The position numbers and the translations under genes are program-made. A DNA stretch of 50,652 nt from Acidobacteriota bacterium (GTDB taxonomy: Bacteria; Acidobacteriota; Terriglobia; Bryobacterales; Bryobacteraceae), in contig JANXXI010000134.1 in assembly GCA_025350695.1 (NCBI GenBank), positions 1 through 50,652 of the forward strand, read 5' to 3'. Position 1 is the first letter of the stretch. Each line of letters starts with the position of its first letter. The notes beneath the pieces were generated by a model that worked only from the letters and a program-made list of their open reading frames with translations, was not told where the DNA came from and made no database searches. Shown here piece after piece: positions 16,615 to 25,779 of this stretch.

Positions 16615-18522
16615 ATGAAATTTGGAAAAGTTTGGATCGAGTGGCTGTTGCCCATTGCGGGCGTTACCTTTGTGGTCGTTGGAGCGATGTTTGGGCAGAG
16701 TACCACGCTGCGCGTCACGCCGACTCCGGCGCCCCCGGGACAAGAGCGTGCGCCGCGGATTGACATGCGGCCCGTGAAGATGCCCGTGCGTGGAACGCGC
16801 GGTGCAGTAGCGGCTGGTTCCGACAATGCAGTTGATGCGGGCATGAGATTGTTCTACACCGGCGGAAACGCGGTGGATGCTGGTGTTGCCACTATGTTCG
16901 TCGCCAGTGTAGTGGAGTATTCGCATTTTGGATTCGGCGGCGAAGCTCCGATTTTGATCCGTGCGAAAGATGGCCGCGTGTTTTCCATCGCCGGTGTAGG
17001 CACAATGCCCAAGATCGCCACTGCCGATTTTTTCCGCAACCGGCGCATGCGTCCAGGTGAAGTGCAGCAGATTGAGCCAAATGGGTTGAAGGGAATGGTT
17101 CCGGTTGCAGGTATTATGCCGGCGCTTGTGCCAGGAATGGTTGACGCTGCCTTGTTGGCGCTACGCGAGTTTGGGACCAAATCCCTATCCGAAGTGATGG
17201 CGCCTGCAATTGAAGCAGCTGACGGTGTGCCGATTGATGAACAGCGGCAGGGATCTATAGCCCGCTCGCGCAAGTTCTTCGATCTCTGGCCAACCTCAAA
17301 AGAAGTGTTCCTGCCAGCAGGACGGGTCCCGAATGTGGGCGAAGTCTTCGCGCAGAAGGACCTGGCGCGCACGATGCGTTCGATGGTTGCCGCCGAACAA
17401 CAGGCTTTGAAGTCTGGCGCCGGCCGCCAAGTCGCCATTGACGCCGTCCGTGATTTCTTCTACCGCGGCGAAATTGCCAAGAAAATTGATGCCTTCATGG
17501 TGGCAAACAACGGGTTGCTCCGTTATGAAGATATGGCTGCTTTCCGGTTGCAGGTGGAGGAGCCCGTAAGCACCAACTACCGCGGGTACAAAGTTTACAA
17601 GCCCGGCTTTTGGAGCCAGGGCCCGATTTTCTTGCAGGCTCTGAATATGCTTGAAGGCTATGATCTGGCCGCCATGAAATTCAACAGCGCTGAATACATT
17701 CATACTCTGACTGAAGCCTTGAAGCTTGGATACGCCGACCGCGATACTTATTACGGCGATCCTAAGTTTAGTCAGATTGCGGTCGAACGTCTGTTGTCGA
17801 AAGAGTACGCAAACGAACGCCGGGCCTTGATTGGTCCACAAGCGTCGCAGGAATTTATTCCCGGTTCGGTTGGAGGGAAGCAGGGGCGGCATCCGTCGCA
17901 AACTGAAATGATGGCGATCAAAATTGACGATGCTCTAATGGCTCGTGACACAACTTGCATCGATGTGGTGGACAAGGATGGCATTGTTTTTTCCGCGACG
18001 CCTTCTGGGGCTTGGCTTCCCTCGGTGATCGCCGGTGACACGGGAATCCCTCTGACGGAGCGGGCGCAAAGCTTTCTTTTATTAGAGGGGCACCCCAATG
18101 AACTGGCCGGCGGGAAGCGGCCTCGAGTTACTTTGAGTCCAACCCTCGTGACCAAGGATGGGAAACCGTTTCTGGCATTTTCAACGCCAGGTGGCGACAA
18201 TCAGGATCAATCGCTTATCCAGATGTTCTTGGACGTCGTGGAGTTTGGGATGAATGCGCAGACCGCCGTGGAAGCTCCTCGAATGCAGACGCGGCACTTG
18301 GTTTCCAGTTTCGACAACCACGCGATGAGCCCTGGCGATCTTCTACTGGACGAACGCATTCCGATGCAAGTGATCAACGATTTGACGTCGAGAGGGCACA
18401 AGACGGGCGTTAGGTCGCGTTACGCTAATGGCGCGGCGCCGGTGATGATTCGCATTACCCCCGATGGCGTGATTGAGGCGGGAGCCGATCCTTTCGGATA
18501 TCGTGCCGCTAGGGCTTGGTAG
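16615..18522 (+). CDS. ggt: Gamma-glutamyltransferase
   Basis: A 635-residue Ntn-hydrolase proenzyme that cleaves glutathione-type gamma-glutamyl bonds in the periplasm. A hydrophobic signal (residues ~7-25) is followed by the alpha-subunit motif GGNAVDAGVATMF. The autoprocessing/catalytic Thr lies in RDTTCIDVVDKDG at about residue 446. The oxyanion-type PSGAW and later STPGGDNQDQSLIQMFLDV motif are also present. The ATG at 16615 is used because the frame open upstream to 16219 crosses the oppositely oriented microgene and lacks family features. Divergent from the peptidase operon; its stop overlaps the convergent AGE epimerase gene by 14 bp. Confidence 0.93.
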   Translation: MKFGKVWIEWLLPIAGVTFVVVGAMFGQSTTLRVTPTPAPPGQERAPRIDMRPVKMPVRGTRGAVAAGSDNAVDAGMRLFYTGGNAVDAGVATMFVASVVEYSHFGFGGEAPILIRAKDGRVFSIAGVGTMPKIATADFFRNRRMRPGEVQQIEPNGLKGMVPVAGIMPALVPGMVDAALLALREFGTKSLSEVMAPAIEAADGVPIDEQRQGSIARSRKFFDLWPTSKEVFLPAGRVPNVGEVFAQKDLARTMRSMVAAEQQALKSGAGRQVAIDAVRDFFYRGEIAKKIDAFMVANNGLLRYEDMAAFRLQVEEPVSTNYRGYKVYKPGFWSQGPIFLQALNMLEGYDLAAMKFNSAEYIHTLTEALKLGYADRDTYYGDPKFSQIAVERLLSKEYANERRALIGPQASQEFIPGSVGGKQGRHPSQTEMMAIKIDDALMARDTTCIDVVDKDGIVFSATPSGAWLPSVIAGDTGIPLTERAQSFLLLEGHPNELAGGKRPRVTLSPTLVTKDGKPFLAFSTPGGDNQDQSLIQMFLDVVEFGMNAQTAVEAPRMQTRHLVSSFDNHAMSPGDLLLDERIPMQVINDLTSRGHKTGVRSRYANGAAPVMIRITPDGVIEAGADPFGYRAARAW

Positions 18523-19705
18523 CGGAGCGAGCCAACATCCGATCCAGTTCCTGGACGGAAAATAGTAAGCAGCGCGGCACGTGAAAAAAGCACTTGTAAG
18601 CCGCCCCCTTGGCGTCCATCGCCACGTTTCCCCGGCGGTCACAGTAGCCGAACCATTCTCCGTATTGAAGGTCAACGAACTTGGCGAACGTGTAGTTGTG
18701 AACCCGGTCCAGCCACTGTTTGTACTTTTCGTCTCCCGTTCTTGAGTACGCCAGAACGCACGCGTAGATCGCCTCCGTGTGCGGCCACCAGAGTTTCATG
18801 TTGGCTTCAAGCTCCGGTCTGGGCCGCCCCTCAATATCCATGAAGTAGTAGAGCCCTCCGTATTCTTTGTCCCAGCCGTAGTCGAGGGCCCCATCGATCG
18901 ATTGAATCAGCATCTTTTCAACCTCGGCATCTGGCGCAATTTCCAAAGCGTGCAGCAGAAACCACGAAACTTCCAGCGAACTGCCGGGGCACACCATACG
19001 CCCCTCCGGATACTCGCGGAAGTGGTGTTTGCCCGGGGCTGCATTTTCCATCAGTAGACGATTTTTCGGATCGTAATGTGGCTTTGCTGCCTGGATGCAG
19101 TCTTCAAGGATGCTCTTGTAGGCTGGCCTTGGATCGGCCTTGAACAATTCCAAAGCAATGGAAGCGATTACCATCACGTCAGCCAATTGGTGATAGGTCA
19201 AAGCTCCTGGTGTTGTTGGTCGACCAAGCAAACTGCCGTCCGAAATCCAGCCACGAATATCATTGAACAGGATAACTGCTTGGTCCAAATATTGTTGCTT
19301 CCCTGTGGCCTTCGCGTATTCGATGAGCGCAAGCGCAACGAATACGGCCGAATACGGTTTGCGCTGGAAGTAAATCGGCGCGCCCTCACGGGTCAAACTA
19401 TACCAGCAGCGGCCTTTTTCATCGAAGCAGTGCTTCATTAGAAAATCGAAGATGACCCGTGCCGCTTCGAGGTATTCCGGTTTCTTATCCCACTCGTTGT
19501 AGAGTCGCGAAAAGGTCCAGACGGCGCGTCCCTGCATCCAGACGTACTTGCGGGGGTCATATATTTTTCCTTGCCTGTCAAGGCAAGCAAAGTATCCGCC
19601 ATTTTTTCTGTCGATTGAATGATTGAGCCAGAAGGGAACCACGGACTCATTCAAATTGCGGGCATACACTTCACGGTAATCAGAGAGGGTCATTTGCCGT
19701 TTCAT
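18509..19705 (-). CDS. AGE family epimerase (N-acylglucosamine 2-epimerase-like)
   Basis: A 398-residue (alpha/alpha)6-barrel protein. Features include the N-terminal FWLNHSIDRKNGGYFACLDRQG, the YVWMQGRAVWTFSRLYN block, and the C-terminal WWPHTEAIYACVLAY with the His expected to act in catalysis. The family interconverts N-acetylglucosamine and N-acetylmannosamine, or epimerises mannose- or cellobiose-type sugars; the length (~400) fits GlcNAc 2-epimerase and cellobiose 2-epimerase equally. It converges with ggt with a 14-bp overlap of the 3' ends and lies divergent from mdh, 109 bp away. Substrate uncertain. Confidence 0.88.
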   Translation of the reverse strand: MKRQMTLSDYREVYARNLNESVVPFWLNHSIDRKNGGYFACLDRQGKIYDPRKYVWMQGRAVWTFSRLYNEWDKKPEYLEAARVIFDFLMKHCFDEKGRCWYSLTREGAPIYFQRKPYSAVFVALALIEYAKATGKQQYLDQAVILFNDIRGWISDGSLLGRPTTPGALTYHQLADVMVIASIALELFKADPRPAYKSILEDCIQAAKPHYDPKNRLLMENAAPGKHHFREYPEGRMVCPGSSLEVSWFLLHALEIAPDAEVEKMLIQSIDGALDYGWDKEYGGLYYFMDIEGRPRPELEANMKLWWPHTEAIYACVLAYSRTGDEKYKQWLDRVHNYTFAKFVDLQYGEWFGYCDRRGNVAMDAKGAAYKCFFHVPRCLLFSVQELDRMLARSATKP

Positions 19706-19814
19706 TCTATACCTGAAACGCCCGCGCGTTGCGCTATACTTTTCAAAGTGGGCCGTTTTGTTGAGGTTCCGCGTTAAATATCAGTTTCACACCTTGTTTC
19801 GAGGAGTCCCCTGA

Positions 19815-20804
19815 ATGAAGAAACCTATGCGCGTCGCAGTAACTGGCGCCGCCGGCCAAATAGGCTATAGCCTGCTGTTTAGAATTGCTAGTGGAGAAAT
19901 GCTGGGCAAGGATCAGCCGGTTATTTTGCAGTTGCTTGAAATCCCTGACGAAAAAGCGCAGAAGGCTTTAAGGGGCGTGATGATGGAGCTTGAGGATTGC
20001 GCGTTTCCCTTGCTTCAGGGATTGGAAGGTTTTGGCGATCCGCGGCAGGCTTTCAAGGATGTGGATGTGGCGCTGCTCGTCGGTGCGCGTCCCCGAGGTC
20101 CTGGCATGGAACGCAAGGATTTGCTGGAAGCCAATGGCGCTATCTTCACTGTGCAGGGGCGAGCGCTTGATGCCGTTGCCGCGCGTGGCGTGAAAGTATT
20201 GGTGGTCGGCAATCCGGCCAACACCAATTCACTGATCGCTCAACGGTCAGCTCCGTCTCTTCCGGCAAAGAACTTCACGGCAATGATGCGGCTGGATCAC
20301 AATCGTGCCATTTCCCAATTGTCTTCTAAACTTGTCAAGCCCGTTACATCCATCACGAGAATGACCGTTTGGGGTAACCATTCGGCCACTCAATATCCTG
20401 ATCTGTTTCACGCCCAAGTTAGCGGTCAGCCCCTCTGGCCTTTGATTGGTGATCAACAGTGGCTTGAGAGCAATTTCATTCCAACCGTTCAAAAGCGTGG
20501 AGCGGCAATTATCGACGCTCGTGGATTGTCGTCGGCTGCCTCGGCGGCGAATGCAGCGGTAGAGCATGTACGCGATTGGGTACTGGGAACTGAAGCCGGT
20601 AGCTGGGTCACCATGGGTATTCCTTCCGACGGCAGTTACGGCATTCCCGAAGGTATGATGTTTGGTTTTCCCGTGACATGCGCGAACGGCGAATATTCAA
20701 TCGTGCAAGGTTTGGAAGTCAGTGAATTCTCGCGTGGCCGAATCAACGCGACGTTGAAAGAATTGGAAGAAGAAAAAGCCGCCATCGCCCACTTGTTAGG
20801 GTAA
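19815..20804 (+). CDS. mdh: Malate dehydrogenase
   Basis: A 329-residue NAD-dependent malate dehydrogenase of the cytosolic-type group (malate/oxaloacetate, TCA cycle). The Rossmann motif is [16 protein letters not shown], the substrate-binding Arg loop is [25 protein letters not shown] follows, and the catalytic His is in [13 protein letters not shown] good Shine-Dalgarno GAGGAG (19801-19806) lies 8 bp before the ATG. The gene is monocistronic: a strong terminator follows within 25 bp. Confidence 0.96.
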   Translation: MKKPMRVAVTGAAGQIGYSLLFRIASGEMLGKDQPVILQLLEIPDEKAQKALRGVMMELEDCAFPLLQGLEGFGDPRQAFKDVDVALLVGARPRGPGMERKDLLEANGAIFTVQGRALDAVAARGVKVLVVGNPANTNSLIAQRSAPSLPAKNFTAMMRLDHNRAISQLSSKLVKPVTSITRMTVWGNHSATQYPDLFHAQVSGQPLWPLIGDQQWLESNFIPTVQKRGAAIIDARGLSSAASAANAAVEHVRDWVLGTEAGSWVTMGIPSDGSYGIPEGMMFGFPVTCANGEYSIVQGLEVSEFSRGRINATLKELEEEKAAIAHLLG

Positions 20805-20828
20805 GCGGGCAAAATTCATAGCACATGG

Positions 20829-20860
20829 GCCGCGCCTCATAGTTGGGGCGCGGCTTTTTT
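20829..20860 (+). terminator. Rho-independent terminator after mdh
   Basis: A perfect 8-bp stem (GCCGCGCC 20829-20836 with GGCGCGGC 20847-20854), a 10-base loop, and six T residues (20855-20860). Its T-run overlaps the last bases of the convergent sugar transferase gene. Confidence 0.9.
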
Positions 20861-22250
20861 ATTGAGCCCCTCGGCCCAACAACACTGTCTTGGCTGTATT
20901 CAGCAGAATGTAGATGTCCAAGGCGACGGATATATGTTTGATGTAGTACAGATCATATTCCAACTTGGTGATTGTATCTTCGATCGTGTCGCCGTATTTA
21001 TGATTGATCTGAGCCCAACCAGTGAGTCCCGGTTTCACGGATAGGCGCTGGCCGTAAAAGGGGATCTTTTCCGACAGGGTTTTGACGAACTCGGGGCGCT
21101 CCGGTCTCGGTCCGACCATCGACATCTCGCCCATTAGCACGTTAAAAAACTGAGGTAATTCATCTAACCGGAATTTTCGAAGATATTTGCCGATAGCTGT
21201 GATGCGCGGATCGTTTTTCTGCGCCCAAACGGCGCCGGTCTTTATTTCCGCGTCGGCCCGCATGGATCGGAATTTATAAACAGTGAAATCCTTCCCTTTA
21301 AGCCCCGAACGGATTTGTCTATGGAATACGGGTCCCCTGGATGTGGCCTTCACAAGGATCGCAACGACTAGCATGATGGGAGCCGTTAGCAAGGCGCCAA
21401 TGAATGCGATCACGATCGACAGGGCGGTGTGCAGATCTTCAGTGCGAGCACTAGGACCCAAGGCGGTCGAAAAGATTAGCTGAGAGGGCCGCAGTTCCCT
21501 TGTGCAAACGCGTCCAAAAGCCTGTTCGTAGGCCGCTGCGGCCTCCTCAACATAAATTCCACTTAGACGCATATCCAAAAGCTCCTGCACGGGCATGCGT
21601 GCGCGGCGCTCCGACATTCCGATGATGATTTTTTCTGGTTTATGCTCCGCTACCAGAGCTTTTAATTCGCCAAGCTCTCCCAGTCTCGGCAACCCGGGCA
21701 CAACCTGGTCGGGAAATTCCTGTTGGCCAACGTACCCTAAAAGGTGATGTCCGAACTCTGGTCGGGAAAGTAAGCGTCCGGCCAATTCTTGTAAGACCGA
21801 AGACGCTCCAACGAAGAGTACTCGCTGTGTGCCAACCGCGTTGACGGCGAATTTTACATACAGCATCCGCCAAGCGGGAAGCGCCACAACAACCATCGCG
21901 CTGCCGTATATCATCAAAAAACGCGGAAGCATAAGGCTACGGTCGATGTATGTAAGTAAGGCCTGGATAAGAAATGCTATACCCAGCACCATTGAGATTT
22001 GTTGCATGAGCAATACGCGGCTACTGATTCGGACTCGCGTATAGAGATCCTGGAGGTAAAGCCCTATCAGAATACTGGCAACAACTATGCAAATCCTGAA
22101 CAAGCCAAGTTCTTCAAACAAAAAAAACTGCGGATCGACCTCAATGACCAGTGCCGCAGCCACAAGGTAGCAAGCAAGAAGAACAAGCGTTTCCGATACG
22201 AGCAGCAACAAGACGGACGCCGGTACTATGGAACGGATTAGTTGAATCAT
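20859..22250 (-). CDS. Polyprenyl-phosphate sugar-1-phosphate transferase
   Basis: A 463-residue membrane protein of the polyisoprenyl-phosphate hexose-1-phosphate transferase class (WbaP/WcaJ type). Four or five N-terminal membrane segments are followed by a Rossmann-like CoA-binding region (~residues 140-240), then a reentrant membrane helix and the catalytic domain: FTVYKFRSMRADAE, LRKFRLDELPQFFNVLMGEMSMVGPRPERPEF and KPGLTGWAQIN. It starts polysaccharide assembly by moving a sugar phosphate onto undecaprenyl phosphate. The architecture resembles the EpsB-like enzymes found with exopolysaccharide/PEP-CTERM systems, but no other exopolysaccharide genes are in the window. The downstream side is limited by the mdh terminator. 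Confidence 0.92.
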   Translation of the reverse strand: MIQLIRSIVPASVLLLLVSETLVLLACYLVAAALVIEVDPQFFLFEELGLFRICIVVASILIGLYLQDLYTRVRISSRVLLMQQISMVLGIAFLIQALLTYIDRSLMLPRFLMIYGSAMVVVALPAWRMLYVKFAVNAVGTQRVLFVGASSVLQELAGRLLSRPEFGHHLLGYVGQQEFPDQVVPGLPRLGELGELKALVAEHKPEKIIIGMSERRARMPVQELLDMRLSGIYVEEAAAAYEQAFGRVCTRELRPSQLIFSTALGPSARTEDLHTALSIVIAFIGALLTAPIMLVVAILVKATSRGPVFHRQIRSGLKGKDFTVYKFRSMRADAEIKTGAVWAQKNDPRITAIGKYLRKFRLDELPQFFNVLMGEMSMVGPRPERPEFVKTLSEKIPFYGQRLSVKPGLTGWAQINHKYGDTIEDTITKLEYDLYYIKHISVALDIYILLNTAKTVLLGRGAQ

Positions 22251-22473
22251 CGAGTCACTACCGGCCTTGCTCGTTTCTCATGCAAACCCATTTGCTTGCA
22301 AGGATTTGTCCCCAGTTTAATCCCCATCAAAAGACAGAATAGCATGTGGCGGCGGTCCGTTTACAATCCTAACTGTCTCTTCGGCTAAGTCTTACCCTCT
22401 TTTGTAATCGGATGACTAAATATAAGATAAATTTGGTCTTAGTTTAAGTTCCTGAAAAGATTACGGTAGTGTC

Positions 22474-22526
22474 TTGACCCGCGGTCCCCGAATCTTCTAT
22501 ATTTGTATCTGAGACTGTTTTAGTCT
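22474..22526 (+). promoter_or_regulatory. isc operon promoter with palindromic operator
   Basis: A -35 TTGACC (22474-22479) and a -10 TATATT (22498-22503) are 18 bp apart. Transcription would begin near 22510. Just there lies an inverted repeat AGACT-5 bp-AGTCT (22512-22516 and 22522-22526). Rrf2/IscR proteins bind palindromes overlapping their own promoters, so this is a likely autoregulatory operator. The preceding ~220 bp back to the sugar transferase gene is AT-richer and shows nothing else. Confidence 0.5.
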
Positions 22527-22548
22527 GATATACTTAGTTTGAAGCAAG

Positions 22549-23037
22549 ATGCTAAAGCTAACCAAGAAGGCCGACTACGGATTGATCGCCCTGAAAGACC
22601 TCACGGTCCGTCATCCGCTCTCTGCCAGCGCCAAGGACATCTCCGACCGTTATGGCGTTCCCCTGCCGGTGCTATCGAAGGTATTGCAGAAACTGGCCAA
22701 GGCCGGGTTCTTGCGCAGTGAGCAGGGCGTGAATGGCGGTTATCGATTGGCGAAAGATCCAGAATCGATAAGCGCTTTTGAGGTGATTCGCGCCATCGAC
22801 GGGCCAATTTTCCTGACCGCTTGTTTTACCGAGCATGGCGGCTGTGAACATTCCGGCAAGTGTAATGTGCGCGACCCGCTTCGCAAAGTACATGAGGGAA
22901 TCGTGAAGCTTCTTTCCAGCATCAAATTGACAGATATTGCCCAGGAAGATCCGCCACCGGCGCAGCAAGTGTGTATCCCCTCACCTGCAACGGTAGAGCC
23001 ACTGACAATGATATTAAGCAACAGTCGAGGAAATTGA
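22549..23037 (+). CDS. iscR: Rrf2 family Fe-S cluster regulator IscR
   Basis: A 162-residue Rrf2-type winged helix regulator. The DNA-binding part is LTKKADYGLIAL to LQKLAKAGFLRSEQGVNGGYRLA. Three cysteines at residues 92, 99 and 105 form the cluster-binding set (C-x6-C-x5-C; E. coli IscR has C-x5-C-x5-C). IscR carrying a 2Fe-2S cluster represses the isc operon and so matches cluster supply to demand. It is first in the isc operon, 3 bp before iscS, and a palindrome sits over the likely promoter. The slightly longer first spacing is the only oddity. Confidence 0.92.
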   Translation: MLKLTKKADYGLIALKDLTVRHPLSASAKDISDRYGVPLPVLSKVLQKLAKAGFLRSEQGVNGGYRLAKDPESISAFEVIRAIDGPIFLTACFTEHGGCEHSGKCNVRDPLRKVHEGIVKLLSSIKLTDIAQEDPPPAQQVCIPSPATVEPLTMILSNSRGN

Positions 23038-23040
23038 ACT

Positions 23041-24258
23041 ATGCCCAAAGCCCCAATCTATTTCGATAATCACGCAACAACCAAAGTCGATCCCCGTGTA
23101 GTGCAAACGATGTTGCCTTACTTCACTGAACATTACGGCAATGCCGCCAGCCGCAATCATGCCTATGGTTGGTCCGCTGAAGAAGCTGTCGAAAAAGCAC
23201 GGAAACAGATCGCTTCTTTGATCGGAGCAACGGCCAAGGAAATCATCTTCACCAGCGGCGCTACCGAATCGAATAACTTGGCGCTCAAGGGCGTTGCTGA
23301 AATGTATGCCGAAAAAGGCAACCACATCATCACCGCCGCCACCGAACACAAAGCAATCCTCGACTCCACAAAGCACCTGGAAAAACAGGGTTGCCGTATC
23401 ACCTACTTGCCTGTAATGGCTGACGGGCGCATCGATCTGGACATGCTGCGCGACGCTATCACCGACAAAACTATCCTCGTTAGCATTATGTACGCCAACA
23501 ACGAAATTGGTGTCGTCCAACCTGTAAAGGAAATCAGCAAGATCTGCAAGGAACGCGGCGTGCTGTTTCATACTGACGCGGTGCAGGCAGTCGGCAAGAT
23601 TCCTGTAAACGTGATGGAAGACGGAATTGACCTCATGTCGATCACCGCGCACAAGCTCTACGGCCCCAAAGGTGTCGGCGCCCTCTACGTTCGCCGCAAG
23701 GGTCCCCGCGTGCAACTTGCGGCCCAGATGGACGGAGGCGGTCACGAACGCGGCATGCGGTCCGGAACTTTAAATGTCCCCAGCATCGCCGGCCTTGGCG
23801 CCGCTTGCGAATTGTGCCAACAAGAATTGACCGCCGAAATGAAACGGCTCGGCTTTTTGCGCGACAAGCTCAAGAATAAGATTATGTCGGAACTCGACGA
23901 AGTCTATGTCAACGGTTCGCTCGAACACAGGCTGCCTGGTAATCTGAACATCAGCTTCGCATACGTGGAAGGCGAAAGTCTGCTGATGGGCATTAACGAC
24001 ATTGCTGTTTCCAGTGGTTCGGCCTGCACTTCGGCCACGCTTGAACCCAGTTACGTGCTCAAAGCTCTGGGTGCCGGCGATGACCTGGCGCACTCGTCCA
24101 TTCGTTTCGGTCTGGGGCGGTTCAACACGGAAGAAGAAGTAGATTACGTGGCTGGCCGCGTTATTGAGGTCGTCAAGAAACTTCGCGATTTATCGCCTCT
24201 CTACGAGATGTTCAAAGAAGGCATCGACTTATCCAAAGTTCAGTGGACAGCCCACTAG
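23041..24258 (+). CDS. iscS: Cysteine desulfurase IscS
   Basis: A 405-residue PLP enzyme that removes sulfur from cysteine for Fe-S assembly. Typical blocks are [15 protein letters not shown], the ATEHKAILD His, the PLP-lysine in [18 protein letters not shown], and the catalytic Cys loop [17 protein letters not shown]. The long catalytic loop and length match group I (IscS) rather than SufS. Positioned between iscR (3 bp) and iscU (40 bp) in one operon. Confidence 0.96.
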   Translation: MPKAPIYFDNHATTKVDPRVVQTMLPYFTEHYGNAASRNHAYGWSAEEAVEKARKQIASLIGATAKEIIFTSGATESNNLALKGVAEMYAEKGNHIITAATEHKAILDSTKHLEKQGCRITYLPVMADGRIDLDMLRDAITDKTILVSIMYANNEIGVVQPVKEISKICKERGVLFHTDAVQAVGKIPVNVMEDGIDLMSITAHKLYGPKGVGALYVRRKGPRVQLAAQMDGGGHERGMRSGTLNVPSIAGLGAACELCQQELTAEMKRLGFLRDKLKNKIMSELDEVYVNGSLEHRLPGNLNISFAYVEGESLLMGINDIAVSSGSACTSATLEPSYVLKALGAGDDLAHSSIRFGLGRFNTEEEVDYVAGRVIEVVKKLRDLSPLYEMFKEGIDLSKVQWTAH

Positions 24259-24298
24259 AGCTAACCAAACACATCAACGACGAAAAAGGAAAAATATC

Positions 24299-24715
24299 AT
24301 GGCATACTCTGACAAAGTTCTCGATCACTACAACAATCCGCGCAACGTTGGCTCGCTCGACAAGAGCAGTGCAGATGTTGGAACCGGCATGGTGGGCGCT
24401 CCCGAATGCGGCGACGTGATGAAGCTGCAGATCAAAGTAAATCCGGCTACCGGCATTATTGACGAAGCCAAGTTCAAGACGTTCGGCTGTGGCTCGGCCA
24501 TCGCCAGTTCGTCACTCGCCACCGAATGGCTGAAAGGTAAAACGGTGGACGAAGCTCTGACCATCAAGAACACTGACATTGTGAATGAACTGGCCCTACC
24601 CCCGGTTAAAATTCACTGCTCCGTGCTGGCCGAAGATGCAATCAAGGCGGCCATCACCGATTACAAGACAAAGAAGGGCGTCGCGGTTGAAGCCGGGGCG
24701 TTGGCGGTCCACTAA
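24299..24715 (+). CDS. iscU: Fe-S cluster scaffold IscU
   Basis: A 138-residue scaffold on which 2Fe-2S clusters are built. The three cluster cysteines are at residues 37 (APECGD), 64 (FGCGSA) and 107 (KIHCSVLAEDAI), and the HscA recognition motif LPPVK is at 100-104. The ATG at 24299 is chosen because MAYSDKVLDHYNNPRNVG is the standard IscU start, with an AAGGA Shine-Dalgarno about 9 bases upstream; a longer open frame overlaps iscS and has no family features. Confidence 0.96.
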   Translation: MAYSDKVLDHYNNPRNVGSLDKSSADVGTGMVGAPECGDVMKLQIKVNPATGIIDEAKFKTFGCGSAIASSSLATEWLKGKTVDEALTIKNTDIVNELALPPVKIHCSVLAEDAIKAAITDYKTKKGVAVEAGALAVH

Positions 24716-24721
24716 ATTATC

Positions 24722-25069
24722 ATGAACACTCTTACCGCGATAGAATCAGTCATCGACGTTACGCCTAAGGCGATTCAAAAGATCAAGCAAGCTTTTGAAA
24801 AGCAAGGCGTCAAGGGTGGACTGCGTCTAGGCGTTTTGGGTGGAGGCTGTTCAGGCCTAAGCTACCAATTCAAGTTCGATACCCGGCCTCGCGCCACCGA
24901 TAAGGTGTTTCATTTCGATGGCGTCGAGGTTTGGGTTGACCCCAAGAGTTTGCTCTACTTGAATGGCATGGTGCTCGACTACAAAGAATCGTTGATGCAA
25001 TCTGGTTTCGAGTTCGAGAATCCCAACGCCAAGAAAAGTTGTGGCTGCGGAACTTCATTTACAGCGTAA
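24722..25069 (+). CDS. iscA: A-type Fe-S carrier IscA
   Basis: A 115-residue A-type carrier that passes Fe-S clusters to target proteins. The three conserved cysteines are in GGGCSGLSY and the C-terminal KSCGCGTSF. It starts 6 bp after iscU. It has a ~10-residue N-terminal extension relative to E. coli IscA. It is followed by 100 bp containing two GC-rich hairpins before hscB. Confidence 0.95.
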   Translation: MNTLTAIESVIDVTPKAIQKIKQAFEKQGVKGGLRLGVLGGGCSGLSYQFKFDTRPRATDKVFHFDGVEVWVDPKSLLYLNGMVLDYKESLMQSGFEFENPNAKKSCGCGTSFTA

Positions 25070-25101
25070 TCTGACGGCCTAAGCGCGGAAAGAAAAGTGG
25101 G

Positions 25102-25139
25102 GCAGACCCCCTGGTCTGCGGCTGGCCCCCCGGCCAGCC
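25102..25139 (+). repeat. Tandem GC-rich hairpins between iscA and hscB
   Basis: Two abutting perfect inverted repeats: GCAGACC/GGTCTGC (25102-25108, 25113-25119) and GGCTGGCC/GGCCAGCC (25120-25127, 25132-25139), each with a 4-base loop. No T-run follows, so it is not a simple terminator. It may act as an mRNA stability or processing element dividing iscRSUA from hscBA-iscX, or be a dispersed intergenic repeat; a similar pair occurs at 37797-37835. Confidence 0.6.
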
Positions 25140-25169
25140 TCTCCCGGAGTGCGGAAATAATCGGGAACA

Positions 25170-25778
25170 ATGATCACCTGTTGGCAGTGCAAAAAGGAAC
25201 TTGAAAAGGGGCTGTTCTGCCCCTCATGTAACGCTCTACAATCCCCCCCCACCGATTACTTCACCTTCTTCAGCCTACCCCGTCACCTGTCGATCAACAT
25301 CGAAGCCTTGCAAGCGAAATTCTACGACCTAAGCCGCAAACTACACCCCGATAAATATTCACGCAAGAGTGAAACCGAACGCGCCAACTCAACCGCCGCC
25401 ACGGCCGTCCTGAACGACGCCTGGCGGACCTTGAAGAACCCAATCACCAGAGCCGAGTATTTGCTCGCCCAGTCGGGCTTGGAAATTGGTGAGCAGCGTT
25501 CCAAAGATGTTCCCCCCGAACTTCTCGACGAAGTGTTCGAGCTAAACATGGCCCTTGAAGAGTTGCGCCACGGCGACCAATCGGCCAAAGTGGAATTGGC
25601 CACCGCCCGCGAAAAGTTTCAAGCAATGTTAGCCGCTTCGGACGCCGACCTGGAAAATTTGTTTGTCAAACACGATGCCGAATCCTGCCCTCCTGCCCTC
25701 GCCGCAATCCGAGCCGTCCTGAACCGCCGCCGCTACATCACCAATCTTATCCGAGACGTAGACAAAGAACTTTCCTAA
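25170..25778 (+). CDS. hscB: Fe-S co-chaperone HscB with N-terminal zinc ribbon
   Basis: A 202-residue J-protein that brings IscU to HscA. The J-domain covers residues ~28-105 with the HPD motif at 59-61 (KLHPDKYS), and a C-terminal helical IscU-binding domain follows. Unlike E. coli HscB it opens with CWQC (4-7) and CPSC (17-20), a four-cysteine zinc-ribbon like that at the N-terminus of eukaryotic HSC20. Ends 1 bp before hscA. The family call is firm; the extra domain is discussed as a finding. Confidence 0.93.
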   Translation: MITCWQCKKELEKGLFCPSCNALQSPPTDYFTFFSLPRHLSINIEALQAKFYDLSRKLHPDKYSRKSETERANSTAATAVLNDAWRTLKNPITRAEYLLAQSGLEIGEQRSKDVPPELLDEVFELNMALEELRHGDQSAKVELATAREKFQAMLAASDADLENLFVKHDAESCPPALAAIRAVLNRRRYITNLIRDVDKELS

Positions 25779-25779
25779 C

